Part shown: positions 46,977 through 58,284 of the stretch, one piece after another
How positions within the stretch are numbered: the stretch's first letter is position 1
Layout: each line of letters starts with the position of its first letter
NCBI RefSeq assembly: GCF_026210795.1
Contig: NC_089442.1
Coordinates: 4,430,501-4,494,500, forward strand
Direction of reading: 5' to 3'
Length of the DNA stretch: 64,000 bases
Origin: Rhizophagus irregularis
Lineage: Eukaryota; Glomeromycota; Glomeromycetes; Glomerales; Glomeraceae
Notes under the pieces: generated by a model
Told to the model about the DNA's origin: nothing
Seen by the model: only the letters and a program-made list of their open reading frames with translations
The model's database searches: none
Translations under genes and position numbers: made by a program

Positions 46977-49701
46977 ATGGGGAATATTAAAAGAATTTTT
47001 GCTCTCATAATAACCTTATTCGTGATATCTGCGTTTTCAAGATCAACTTTTTCTGAGCAATTAAAACATAAACGACAAAACAAAGATAATGGCCTTTTTA
47101 CACCTTATATTCCTTTGGAGCCAACGCCTAATCCTATAACAAGAAGTTACGAAGTTGAATTGTCCCAAATAAATTTAGCTCCAGATGGTTTTACGAAAAC
47201 AATTTTTGCAATCAATGGTCAATATCCCGGTACTGTCATTCATGCTAATAAAGGTGATAGAATTCAAGTTACAGTAAAAAATAATATTGGTGAACCGTCA
47301 GGTAAAAAATTATTTTTTTTTTCATATATTTTTGTGTATTTAATTGAAAGATCTGTGAACGTTTTTCATCTTAATACCTTCAATAATAATAGTTATCCAT
47401 TGGCATGGAATGTTTCAGAGAGGAACTAATTGGTATGTAAATCATTTTTTTAATTTTTTAATTTACATCAAAATTACCTCATTTTCGTAAGAAAAAATAA
47501 TAATAAAAATTTAAATTTTGACTTTGTAAAAAATAGGTATGATGGAGTATCAGGACAAGTAAGTTAATCTGAATTAAATTAAATTAATCCTTTTTTAGTC
47601 TCGATTTTTTTTTTTTCTGACCGATTTATGTCACGTGATCATCAAATGATCAGACTCAGTGTCCCATTCCCAACGGTTCATCATTCGTGTACGATTTTAG
47701 TACCCAAGAACAACGTGGAACCTTTTGGTACCACGCACATACACATGGTCAATATATGGAAGGAATTCGAGCTCCATTAATGTAAATATTATAATTTTAT
47801 TATTACCGTATTTTGCGGTTAGTAAGCACCCCCGAAAATAAGCATACCTGGCCAGAATCATAAGGATCTTGGCCGGCATTAAGTGCAAAATGGGGTGCTT
47901 ATATACCGCAAAATACGAAGTTCACGAAACATGTATTCAATTTACGATATATTTTATATATACTTTTTTTTAAAAAAAAAAAGCATTCACGATCCCAATG
48001 ACCCTTACCGTAAAGATTATGATTTTGAATACATTATAACGATGTCGGATTGGTATCATCAACGTGTATCAGATATGTTGGCAATAAGAATGTCTCCAAA
48101 TTATGGCGGTCGTAATGTACGAATTAAATCTTTTTATACTTTTATACTTTTATTATTTGATTCAAAATTTAATAATAAAATATTTTATCATTTAAATATA
48201 GCCTATTCCGGATTCTGGTCTCATAAGTGGTGCCGGTCGTTATAATTGTTCTGCTGCTCCACCTGGTAGCGAATGTCGGGAAAACAATCCACTTGCTGAA
48301 TACAAAGTTACACCCGGTAAAAAATATAGACTTCGTTTAATAAATACAAGGTAAATAGAAAATGAAATTTTTTATTCCGGGATGGTCTTTTGCGGATAGT
48401 AACCATAGTAATCATATCAATTTTTTTTTTTAGCGGATTGTCCCACTTTATGTTTTCGATCGATAATCATCCTTTAAAGATTATTGAAGCAGATGGAGAA
48501 TATTCGAAGCCAGTAATAGTAAATAAATTGCCTGTAGCCATTGGTCAAAGATATTCTGTCATTATTGATGCTAACCAAAAAGTTGATAATTACTGGATGC
48601 GTGCGACGATTGATGATAGATGCCTTCTAATTAATAACCAAACAGTAAATTTCGATTCAGCGATAAATTATAATGTTACAGGAATTTTAAAATATGATGG
48701 TGCAGGATTAGGTTATCCAACATCCACTGAATATCCCGACCAACTTGAACCTTGTCTTAGTATTGATCCAAATCTTTTGAAAACACTCGAACCTCAACAA
48801 ATTCCTGGACCTGCAACAAATAAAATTCAATTAGTCGTAACTTTTAGAGATGACGATCAGAATGTTACACGTGCTTTTATAAATAATTCTTCGTTTGTTG
48901 TTGACGATAATAATCCAACATTAGAAAAATTTGTTTCTGATGACGTGCCGTTAGATCAATTTCCTGCTAATCAAAATATATATGCTTATGATCAACTGGG
49001 TGGAACTATTGACATAGCTTATATAAGTAAGTTCCGTACCGAGAACAATCCTTTTTTTGTACTATTGTTCTACTTGATTATAATTTATAAACAAGACAAA
49101 GTAAAATTAAAAAAAAAATTTTATAATTTATATTTTTAAATTATAGATAATAATAGTGCGATTCATCCAATCCATATGCACGGACATAATTTCTATGTAC
49201 TTGGTACAGGATCAGGAATAGTAGTTGATGAAAGCAAGTTGAATTTAGTGGATCCTTTCCCTCGCGATACATTTGTAGTGAACTCAACCAGGTAAGAACC
49301 AGTAATTTGAACGATTGTTTATTTATTTATTATATTTATTTAACGTGAAATTTTCTATTAATGAAAATAGTTGGTCCGTATTTCGATACAAAGCTGATAA
49401 TCCCGGTGTCTGGTCTATACATTGTCATATTGAGGTAATTATTTTTTTAAATTACTATATTTTTTTTTAAGTAAATTTTAAAAAAGAAGTTAACCAATCA
49501 AATATATATATTTTTTAGTGGCATGTTGAAATGGGTATGATCGCGCAACTTATTGAGTTACCAACGGAACTATCAAAAGTCACAATACCAGAATCTGTTA
49601 GTAATTTATGTAAACAACAAGACAATTCCAATTCAAAGAGATCCAAATTCTCAAGAAGGAATAGACTATTTAATACTGATATGAAAAGAATAAAAGTATA
49701 G
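46977..49701 (+). CDS. secreted laccase-like multicopper oxidase
   Basis: Ten exons give 591 codons: 46977-47301, 47393-47432, 47537-47558, 47660-47781, 47984-48116, 48202-48350, 48434-49026, 49147-49291, 49371-49434 and 49519-49701. A signal peptide ([14 protein letters not shown]) starts the protein. All copper-ligand motifs are present: HWHG (111-114), WYHAH (152-156), HPIHMHGH (468-475) and HCHIEWHVEMGM (527-538). C528 serves the type-1 site and M538 sits at the axial position. The enzyme should oxidise phenols or metal ions at the type-1 copper and reduce oxygen to water at the trinuclear site, outside the cell. No C-terminal membrane anchor is seen, so it is less like Fet3 ferroxidase. 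The third exon is only 22 bp. The intron before exon 5 holds a MITE. Its last exon has a broken second copy at 50311. Confidence 0.92.
47807..47918. mobile_element. intronic mariner-like MITE
   Basis: CGTATTTTGCGG, then AAGCACCCC, at 47807-47833 is mirrored by GGGGTGCTTATA and CCGCAAAATACG at 47893-47918, giving inverted ends of about 26 bp with two or three mismatches. The whole element is about 112 bp and sits in the 202-bp intron between exons 4 and 5 of the oxidase, in an AT-rich target. Without it the intron would have the usual size of about 90 bp. It has no coding capacity. Confidence 0.75.
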
Positions 49702-49960
49702 TAAAAAAGAATAATAGAATAATGAGAAATCATTAATTATTATTAATAATTTTATTTTAAAAGAGACTTTATTTAAAAAGACTTTGAATCAAACATTTTT
49801 TTAATTTTTTGAGAAAAAAAAAAGACATTTATTTCACTTTCACCACTACTCTCACTACTCTCAAGAAAAAAACTTTTTTCATTTTCTTTAATTCCATTCA
49901 AAACTACACTTTACTAATTCATTGTAATAACAGAATCTTTTATTATTATTATTTAATAAA

Positions 49961-50245
49961 CTTTTTTTTTATTAACAATTGTAATAGTAGTATTTCTATG
50001 TGATTTCTTAATTAATTTAACATTATTAGTAGAACTACCATTATAACTATGATGTAATAATTTAATATATTATTATTATTATCATCTGGTAAAGAAAGAA
50101 TAGAAAATCTTTGATTATATTTATTATCATTATTTGGAATTGTACTTATACCATTTTTCATCCATTCTGCTTTTTTTGATTTAATATCAAAGTTATAATA
50201 TGAATAAGTAGAACGATATAAATCTTTTTTTACTATAATGTTTTG
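49961..50245 (-). pseudogene. duplicated tail fragment of membrane protein copy B
   Basis: On the minus strand this encodes part of the low-complexity C-terminal tail (KSKKAEWMKNG, then NQRFSILSLP) found intact in copy B at 50760-51030. It lacks all transmembrane exons, has a frame change before its end, and is a by-product of the tandem duplication. Confidence 0.8.
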
Positions 50246-50310
50246 TAGTGGCATGTTGAAATGGGTATGATCGCGCAACATATAAATCCTTTTTACTATA
50301 ATGTTTTGTA

Positions 50311-50489
50311 GTGGATGTTGAAATGGGTGTATGATCGCGCAACTTATTGAGTTACCAACGGAATTATCAAAAGTCACAATACCAGAATCAGTTGGTAATT
50401 TATGTAAACAACAAGACAAATTCAAAGAGATCCAAATTCTCAAGAAGGAATAGACTATTTAATGTTGATATGAAAAGAATAAAAGTATA
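50311..50489 (+). pseudogene. duplicated last exon of the multicopper oxidase
   Basis: It follows a TTTTGTAG acceptor-like end and copies 49519-49701. Loss of CA (TGGATGTTG for TGGCATGTTG) and gain of GT break the frame. The copper-ligand histidine of this exon is lost, and a later indel ends the frame early. It is not expected to be used. Confidence 0.8.
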
Positions 50490-50759
50490 GTAAGAAAGAA
50501 TAATAGAATAATGAGAAATAATTAATTATTATAATAATATTTTTTTTTTAAAAAAAAAGACTTTATTTAAAAGGACTTTGAATCAAACATTTTTTTAATT
50601 TTTTGAGAAAAAAAAAAGACATTTATTTTACTTTCACACTACTCTCGCTACTCTCCTATTCTCGCTACTCTCAAAAAAAAAACTTTTTCAATTCCATTCA
50701 AAACTACACTTTACTAATTCATTGTAATAACAAAATCTTTTTTAATAAACTTTTTTTTC

Positions 50760-52985
50760 TTAATAATTATTAACAATTGTGGTAGTGGTATTTCTATGTG
50801 ATTTCTTAATTAATTTAACATTATTAGAAGAACTACCATTATAACTATGATGTAATGATTTAGTATTATTGTTATTATTATTATTATCTGGTAAAGAAAG
50901 AATAGAAAATCTTTGATTATAATTATTATCATTATTATTATTTGGAATTGTACTTACACCATTTTTCATCAATTCTGCTTTTTTTGATTTAATATCAACG
51001 TTATAATATGAATAAGTAGAATTATATAAATCTTTTTTACTATAATGTTTTGAAGTTGTACTAGGAGAAGAATTATTATTATTATTATAATTCGAAATTT
51101 TTGTTGATGAATAAGAATAACGATGATAAGCTGAAGGTATGATAGCATCATTACCACAACCTATTCCTATAATAGTACTACTACGACTTCGACCATTATT
51201 ATTATAATGACTACTATTACATATTTTTTTATTATTCCTATGTAATTTCTTCGGAGGTTTTTTTGATGCCACATGAGTACTAATAAAAAAAAAAGAAGAT
51301 TTAGTTATTATGCATACCAAAGCAATGTTGACAAATACCCAATGCGTAAACACTAAGTGAATTAAATCAAAACATACTTATAAATCATAACCCATTGAAT
51401 TACATGAATAAAGATAGGTAAACCATAATTCCAAATAATTATAATGGTAAGATTAATCCCATTAACAAAAATAATATTAGATCTACGGAGAGTCACGTAT
51501 ATAAATAAGACCAAAAGAAAAAGACATGCAGGAATTATTTTCCAAATAACTGGAGAGGTTAACTAAAGAAAGAAATTTTCATTAGTCAACGGTGAGATTT
51601 CAACGGTGAGATTTCAACGGTGAGATTTCAACGTGATTTCAACGTCGTTTCAAGTTTCAACGTGGTTTCAACGTGATTTCAACGTCGTTTCAAGTTTCAA
51701 CGTGGTTTCAACGTGATTTCAACGTCGTTTCAAGTTTCAACGTGGTTTCAACGTGATTTCAACGTCGTTTCAAGTTTCAACGTGGTTTCAACGTGATTTC
51801 AACGTCGTTTCAAGTTTCAACGTGGTTTCTTTCAACGTAAAATAAATTATATACTTACATTATCACGATTTTGTAAGAATTGTTCTAATATTGAATCAAG
51901 ATTCTTTTTTTTATCATTCAAAATTAAATCATCAATATTTTTTTTTACCCTAGGAATGAATCTTGACCAAAAATATATCATTGATCCAATATAACCTGAA
52001 CCCCATAAAACCCAAAATATATTTTGAACTATAAAATAATTATTCGCTTTCTCAATATTACCAATATCAGCATAATAACCTGTTAATCCGGCCAATGGTA
52101 AAAAGATGATGAAAGGTAATAACATTAAGGTGATACATGTGATGTCTATTTTAAGTAAATTCCGAGATTTTTTTGATTCCATTAAAGATAATGTTGTATC
52201 TAATTCAATGGCACCCGTTGAATATACTATATAAAAATAAAAAAAAAAGTACATATAAAAATTTTGTCATTTATTAAAATAGCGTAAAATCCGTAAAAAA
52301 TCCGAAGATCATAAAAATTGGTAATATCGTAAAAATTCGTAAGATCCGTAAAACAAAAAACACAAACACTTACAAATGCTCAACGGATATAATACCGAAA
52401 ATGATGCTATTAAAGTTCGAGGTAATATTTGGAAAACTTGTAATATTATATAAAAAAAAAAAAATAATAATTAATTAATAATCTTAAATTACAAATAAAT
52501 TTATAATATAAAATATAAAATATATGTACTTTCGGCCCAAGCAACGTTCGGATAAAGATCGTTAACAAGTTGAAGTATATGAATGATTTGCCCTGTATAA
52601 AATAAAATAAATATATGATGAGATTTACACATAGCATATATGCATATAATACTTTACAATACTTACATGGACAATATATTAAAGCCAAAGCATAGTACAT
52701 GTGTTGTGGACGTGGTCTTAAAATTCCACGATCTTTTCTTGCAGGAAGAAAGAAAGGTTGTTTCTTAACATAAATTAAATGGTACAAACATATTGATGAT
52801 ACTATTGTTAATAATAAACAATAAGCTAATAAAACCCAATTTATGATCTTAAGAATTTCTTGTTCAGGACATTCATGAATATTAATTCTAAAATCACAAA
52901 TACATATGCTAGTATCCCAAACAAATTTGTTATGAGGATTATAGTTTTTACATAAAAGGGTAAAACTATTTGATAAACGAACCAT
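50760..52985 (-). CDS. multipass membrane protein, copy B (7TM-like)
   Basis: Six exons (minus) join to 505 codons: 52985-52667, 52592-52530, 52436-52374, 52226-51859, 51562-51378 and 51279-50760. It is a paralogue of copy A. It has the same start (MVRLSNSFTLLC), the cysteine motif CICDFRINIHEC, the motif GILRPRPQ after helix 1, the motif TGYYADIGNIEKAN, and two exons of exactly the same length (368 and 185 bp). The copy A exon 2 corresponds here to two short exons. About seven hydrophobic segments are followed by a basic, Ser/Asn-rich tail of about 170 residues whose sequence differs completely from copy A. Ligand and function are unknown; a receptor-like role is only suggested by topology. 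Its 3' end overlaps the tandem duplication, and the exon 4/5 intron contains a minisatellite. Confidence 0.85.
51586..51838. repeat. 40-bp intronic minisatellite
   Basis: Three 14-bp units (CAACGGTGAGATTT) lead into five near-perfect 40-bp units built from TTTCAACGT words (TTTCAACGTGA, TTTCAACGTCG, TTTCAAG, TTTCAACGTGG). ACGTGATTTC recurs at 51631, 51671, 51711, 51751 and 51791. The array fills most of the 296-bp intron between exons 4 and 5 of membrane protein copy B. Confidence 0.95.
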
Positions 52986-52990
52986 AATAA

Positions 52991-53046
52991 ATAAAGTCGA
53001 TAAATATTAAATAAGTCGGATAATTATTAAATAAGTCGATAATTAT
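52991..53046. repeat. short tandem repeat upstream of copy B
   Basis: Three degenerate copies of TAAATAAGTCGATAATTAT lie directly before the start codon of the minus-strand gene at 52985. They occupy its 5' leader or core promoter. Confidence 0.6.
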
Positions 53047-53379
53047 TAAATTATTTAATTAATTAATATCTCTAAATGTTCATCTAAAAATCTTCCGTTA
53101 CACCCGCTGACATTCTACTTTTACAAAAAAAAAAAAAAAAGTTATTCTTTTTTTTCTAATTTCTTATAATAATAAAATGCACGACGTGCATAATTCAATT
53201 AATTAATTATATATTTATGGTACAACAGTTACAACAGTGAAGTTTTTTTTTTTAAAAAAAAAATATTATTATTATTATTCTAATTTTTCATTTCAAGGGA
53301 AAAAAAAAATTTTTTTTTTTTTTTACAAACGGTAAAAATTTTTCGAGAAAGAGTACCGTATGCAAAAATTCAGTACAAA

Positions 53380-53631
53380 TTAATTCTCATCCATCCTTAT
53401 ATACTTGTAAGACAATTCTTTGTTTTGTTCGTTGAATGCAAGAAAATTTACATATGCATCGAAGCCATAAATACATAAATACAGAAAGAAAGCGACCCAA
53501 TCAACGAAACTTGATTGGGTAACTTGTGTAGCTTTTAATTTGGTCGAGTTTCCTATTATGGTTGCTTGACGTACTGCATAAACGAGGCGAGTTTGCTTTT
53601 TTAAAAACTTTAAATCCTCGGTACAATTCAT
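53380..53631 (-). CDS. hypothetical 83-residue protein
   Basis: ATG at 53631 opens an 83-codon frame ending at 53380. The N-terminal half is polar (KFLKKQTRLVYAVRQATI) and a single hydrophobic segment (FVDWVAFFLYLCIYGFDAY) sits at about residues 43-61. The local base composition is clearly less AT-biased than the flanks, which supports coding. No family is recognised. It may be one exon of a longer gene, since a TCAG acceptor-like site occurs just upstream of the ATG on the minus strand. Confidence 0.4.
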   Translation of the reverse strand: MNCTEDLKFLKKQTRLVYAVRQATIIGNSTKLKATQVTQSSFVDWVAFFLYLCIYGFDAYVNFLAFNEQNKELSYKYIRMDEN

Positions 53632-56600
53632 GTGACCTGATGGTTAATGAAATAAATTTGGATAACAAACAAACAAAATTAGTTATAAAAAGATGCAGCA
53701 ATACAAGTAGCAATACTATTAATTAACATTATGTATTATGCGTTCTGAGAAGCAATCTTGAGATATTCTGACGACATATTTGAATGGTTATTACATAATT
53801 GTTAATTATTGACAATTTTAATTGTGATCCATTGTAAAAAATTCAAACTACTTAAAAGGTCGTTTCTAAAAATATATGATTATGTGATTCTTTTTTTGGG
53901 GCAACACATATTAAATGAACGAAGATTGAATGAAGCACACTTTTGGTTTAGAATGGTTAAAGTTTTTTTTTTTAACCTCCTGTTTCAAAAAATAATTTAA
54001 GAAAGAAAAAAATATTAATAATAATATTTAGCACGGCGAATATATTTTCTGTATTATAATAAAGTATGTATATATTTAAAAACATGGTAAATATATTATA
54101 ATAAAGTTTGTATATATTTAAAAACATGGCAAATATATTATAAAACTTGGCAAATATATTATGTATATATGGTAAATATATTAGCTGTGTTTAAAAACAT
54201 GGCAAATATATTATTAGTTTGTTGTATTTAAAACCACGGCAAATATATTAGCTATATTTAAAAACACGACAAATATTAATTTGCTGTGTTTCTATATATT
54301 TAAATACAATAAAAGTTGTGTTTGATATACTGTAAATTTCATATTCTTATTATAAATTTTTCCGAGTATGCAGTTTTAGTTATAAAAATTTTCAAACCTT
54401 TTTTCAAACCATCTGTATTTTTTTCCCGTCCTACAGGGGTTAAAAAGTGGTATATGTGGTATGCGTGGTATGTCAATTGGTATGTCAAAGGGTTGCCTAT
54501 CACCATTCATTCCATTCATTCCATTCATTCTTAAATGTTAATATAAATTAATTTTAAAAATTTTCCGGCATCTAAGATTTATTTTACCGAGATTTTACAT
54601 TACATTTTACATTTTACATATTTTTTTATGACTAAAAAGAAATCTCATCAGATGAAATATAAAAATAAGTGATACAAAATTACAAATCACATAAGATTGC
54701 GTATTTGATATATTTTTTTTTGAATTATATCTATTTTCCTAATTTGTATTTAAACTTTTTTATTTTTTAAATTAAATTAAATTAAAAATTTAATTGATTC
54801 GTTTCGATTTTTAATTTTGTATTATCATATAAACATAATAATTACCAAACATATTTTATGATTTTTAATGAAATACATTGCTGAGTAAGAAAAATATTCT
54901 ATACTCTATATAGAATAAGATTTATACCATAAGATTTATTATTATATATGATTAATTTTTGTCATTGTAAAAAAGAAAAAACTTATTAGGAAATATTTAA
55001 GATTATTAAAGGGTTATAAAAGTTTTGTTATCTTATTAATACATTATTATTATTATTATTATATATTATTTTAAAAATGAGGGTGAAAAAAAAAATTATT
55101 GTAAAATGAAAAAAAAATTTTTTTTATTGATTTAGCCGTTTTTAACGATAACTTACGATAATGACTTGCGTTTTTTTTAAAAAAAACATTGACCAATAAA
55201 TTATCATCCGATTAATTCCGACCAATCATTAAAGATAATCTGAATTTTAATTATACTAATTATACTATTTTCGTTAAAAAAGAAAACTATTTGTTTTCAA
55301 ATATTATGTATTACATAAAGATGATTATATAATTTTTGAGATCTTTTTTAATTTAATATTAAAAAAAAAAAAAAAAATTGATATTCTTTGGGATCTACCC
55401 CCGTTCTATGTAAATCTTTACACACACAATGATTAAAATTATTGAATTGATAATTTAAAGACCAATTAAAAGAAAAAACAATAATAATTTAAATTATTTG
55501 ATAACTTTTGTTTACTTTTTATTTACTACTTAATATTTTTAAAAGAAAAATAAGAGTATTACAAAATAAACTTTTAATATTACGCCTTGACAACATGTAC
55601 AAAAAAAAAATAACGGGTTCATCATTTAGAAATAATAAAAAAAAATTTTTTTTTATTATTTATTTGTAAAAATAAATATAAATAAATAAATAAAATGGAA
55701 AAAAAATTTATATTATAAAAAAAAAATAAAAATAAAAATAAAAATAAAAATAATAATATTTTTTTTATTTTTTTTGTAAGTGGAAAAATAGGGGAAAAAT
55801 AAAAAATATTTAATTTTGTATGAAAAAAAAATAATAAATATAAAAAAGTAAATGATTTGTTTTTAATTTAAGAAAAATTTTAAAACTTTATAATAATTTG
55901 TTAAATTGAAATTATAAAAAGTATTAAATATAAACTATAATTTTATGCTTAATTAATTAAAAGAATTTTTAGTTAGATCAACAAATCAACAAAATATTTT
56001 TACTTACATTGATCGGCGAAAAATAAAAATAATGTATAGATATAGATATATTACATATATATATATATATATATTAACTCGTGATGTTTTCGTGTAGCAA
56101 TCTTTTTTTTTGCACCAATTAAATCATTTCTTAAATGAAGAAATAAATTTTTGTTGTAAGCAATTTAAATAATTTAAATTAAATTAAATAATAATTATTA
56201 TTATTTAAAATTATTAATATTTATTTGTTTGCTTTTTGCCTTATTTTGTGATACAATAAAGAAAAATCAGGGTCAACGTGAGAAAATGTTACACAATAAG
56301 AAAAAAAATATTTATTTTCGCGAAAAATAAAAAAAAAAATTTTTTTTTTTTTTTTTTTGACTAACGAATAAAAATTAAATTGAACCAATGGGATTAAAGA
56401 TTTTCTGATTTTCGGATATAAATCATCACGTCCGCTTTCCTGGAAAGTTTGTAATTAGTCCGACATTGCCCCAGAAAAATAAAAAAAAAATAAAATAAAA
56501 ATAAAAAATAAAATTACTAAGAATCAAGAAGGTAAATTTTTTTAAATTTTTTATTTTAAAAAAAATTAACTAAAAAAAAAAAATGTGGTCCAATGATGCG

Positions 56601-57333
56601 ATTTTCCGCTTCACAAAAGGTTGAAGTAACTAACTCCGACATTCTCAATACTTTTTTTAGGTAAATGGTTATTTTTTTTTTTTGATCTAATAGATCGAAT
56701 CAGGAAATGACCAGATCCGAAACTCTCACATGAACCCAAGAAATACTTCAAAAGTTAAAAGTTCCAATGATTACAATTGTTTACTCATTGTTTTTGTCCT
56801 ACTTTCCTATTTCCAAATTCGTTTTTTTTTTGATAAAAATTGTTTGGTTCAAAGTGGTTACACGGTTAAGGTTATACTTGTACTAGAAAAAAAATTTGTT
56901 TCCTATTTATGTGTTCTTTACAAAACGCCCTAAAAAAGTCATTCTTTTTTTAACTTTAAATTATTTTTCGTTTTTTTTTAAACGCTACTGGTCCTCATTC
57001 TTTAGCCAGTCTATATCCTTATTATTGAATCCCTCCTTTAGGTTGAAAAACTCTTCTCGTGGAGTTTTTTACCGGTCCTATTCGGTTCCTTCTTATTTTA
57101 TTTTATACGAAATTTATATATATATATATATAATATATATATAAAAAATTTTTTTCATAATTTTTTTTTTCAAATTTTTCAAAATAAAAAAAAAACAAAA
57201 AAAAAAAGATAAAAAAAAAATAAATAAACAAAAAAAAAATATTTCTTTTTAATTTAATCTTCATATTTATTTAATAATTTCTCCTTTCTTTGTTTTTTTT
57301 TAAAATTCTATTTTTAAAAAAACAAAAAAAGTC
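53632..57333. other. long spacer before the Zn2Cys6 gene
   Basis: No supported gene. Besides the repeat at 54031-54285 it holds a GGTATGTGGTATG-type patch (54451-54490), CATTCATTC repeats (54507-54530), an AAAAT-type microsatellite (about 55725-55755), (AT)n tracts near 56058 and 57117, and very long A and T runs. The last kilobase is pyrimidine-rich and probably contains the regulator's promoter. Confidence 0.45.
54031..54285. repeat. degenerate AT tandem repeat
   Basis: About seven degenerate units around TTTAAAAACATGGCAAATAT and TATTA follow each other at irregular spacing of 20-45 bp. Non-coding. Confidence 0.7.
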
Positions 57334-58284
57334 ATGAATCGAACAAAGGTGACCGTCGCTTGTCAAGCCTGCCAGAAAAAGAAGGTCAAATGTACGGGTA
57401 GCGCACCTTGTACAACGTGCTCAAGAAGTGGCCACAAGTGCATTTTCTCCAATAATGCAAAAAAGCGAGGTCCACGAAACGGTAATGTGGAGGTCATTCG
57501 AACGTCGGCTCATAGATTAAACTGTGTATTACAGAAACATCCTGACTTACGCGACCAGATAAGTCAGATGTTAGAAAGTAATGGGAATAATGAGAATAAT
57601 AGTAAACATTCTCGTCAATCCGGAAAAAGTGGATTATATGCTTATTTGGTACCCAAAAAACCTGATATTCCCATTAAACCGCAACGTTGTCAAGATCAGG
57701 AGGATCATCAATCTCCTTTCTTCTGTAAACCTATGCCAGTCTATCCCTCAAATATGCGAAGGGATCTACCTTCTAAACGATCCGATATTAATGGATACAC
57801 TCCACTCACGTCACATAATATAAGTGAAGTAGTAGCTTCTGCTACTAAAAACACATCAATTAAAGATCTGACGTTGCCCCCCCCTTATTCTCAGTCTTCT
57901 ATGAGAAAAGGAATGTCAATGTCAGTTTATAGTTCTTCCCTAGGAACTCAATTACTGCTTCCTGCACCTGATCTAGGAATAGGAATGGATTTCTTACAAA
58001 AATCCCTAATTTCCTCATTAAAAAAAAGTAAAGATGAGGATCATGTATCAACAGATGGATCCTTTAATGTGAAAGAAGAAAAGGATTCTGTTACCATTTC
58101 TTTACCTTCTTTACCTTCGCCACCTTCATATTTATCATCGCCAACCTCCACGTACTGCCCCCCTACGCCAACTTCTTCGAGTTCACCTCCTCTATCTCCT
58201 AGATCCTATACCGCAAAAAGATCTTCGATTCATCTTTTGTCCAAACCGGCACCTTGGCATGATTATATGGAGATCGATTATTAA
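57334..58284 (+). CDS. Zn2Cys6 binuclear-cluster transcription regulator
   Basis: A single exon of 316 codons. The N-terminus carries the fungal Gal4-type cluster with cysteines at 10, 13, 20, 26, 29 and 36 (C-x2-C-x6-C-x5-C-x2-C-x6-C), followed by a basic stretch KKRGPRNG. This should bind two zinc ions and DNA, typically CGG-containing sites. The remainder has low complexity: Asn- and Ser-rich, then a Ser/Pro-rich segment (about 255-300) that could act in activation or be phosphorylated. The fungal-specific middle homology domain of larger family members is absent, so the protein is short for the family. The ATG follows a long T-rich leader. Targets are unknown. Confidence 0.92.
   Translation: MNRTKVTVACQACQKKKVKCTGSAPCTTCSRSGHKCIFSNNAKKRGPRNGNVEVIRTSAHRLNCVLQKHPDLRDQISQMLESNGNNENNSKHSRQSGKSGLYAYLVPKKPDIPIKPQRCQDQEDHQSPFFCKPMPVYPSNMRRDLPSKRSDINGYTPLTSHNISEVVASATKNTSIKDLTLPPPYSQSSMRKGMSMSVYSSSLGTQLLLPAPDLGIGMDFLQKSLISSLKKSKDEDHVSTDGSFNVKEEKDSVTISLPSLPSPPSYLSSPTSTYCPPTPTSSSSPPLSPRSYTAKRSSIHLLSKPAPWHDYMEIDY

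Larger units (their letters stand above)
49517..51052. repeat. 0.8-kb tandem duplication across convergent gene ends
   Basis: Copy 1 (49517-50245) holds the last oxidase exon, the shared 3' spacer and the tail-coding end of the neighbouring minus-strand membrane protein gene. Copy 2 (about 50246-51052) repeats the same order with an offset of about 795 bp. The junction (ATGTTTTGTAGTGGCATG at about 50238-50255) joins tail-coding sequence directly to the oxidase splice acceptor. A 60-65 bp block across this junction is itself doubled (50219-50283 and 50284-50345). Confidence 0.85.

Noticed and set aside
47697-47888. 63-codon open frame on the minus strand
   Set aside because: It overlaps oxidase exon 4 and the intronic MITE on the other strand. 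It is a shadow of both.
51586-51838. Possible CRISPR array
   Set aside because: Units follow each other without unique spacers, inside an intron of a eukaryotic gene. It is a minisatellite.
57581-57823. 80-codon open frame inside the regulator gene
   Set aside because: Out-of-frame shadow of the Zn2Cys6 coding exon.
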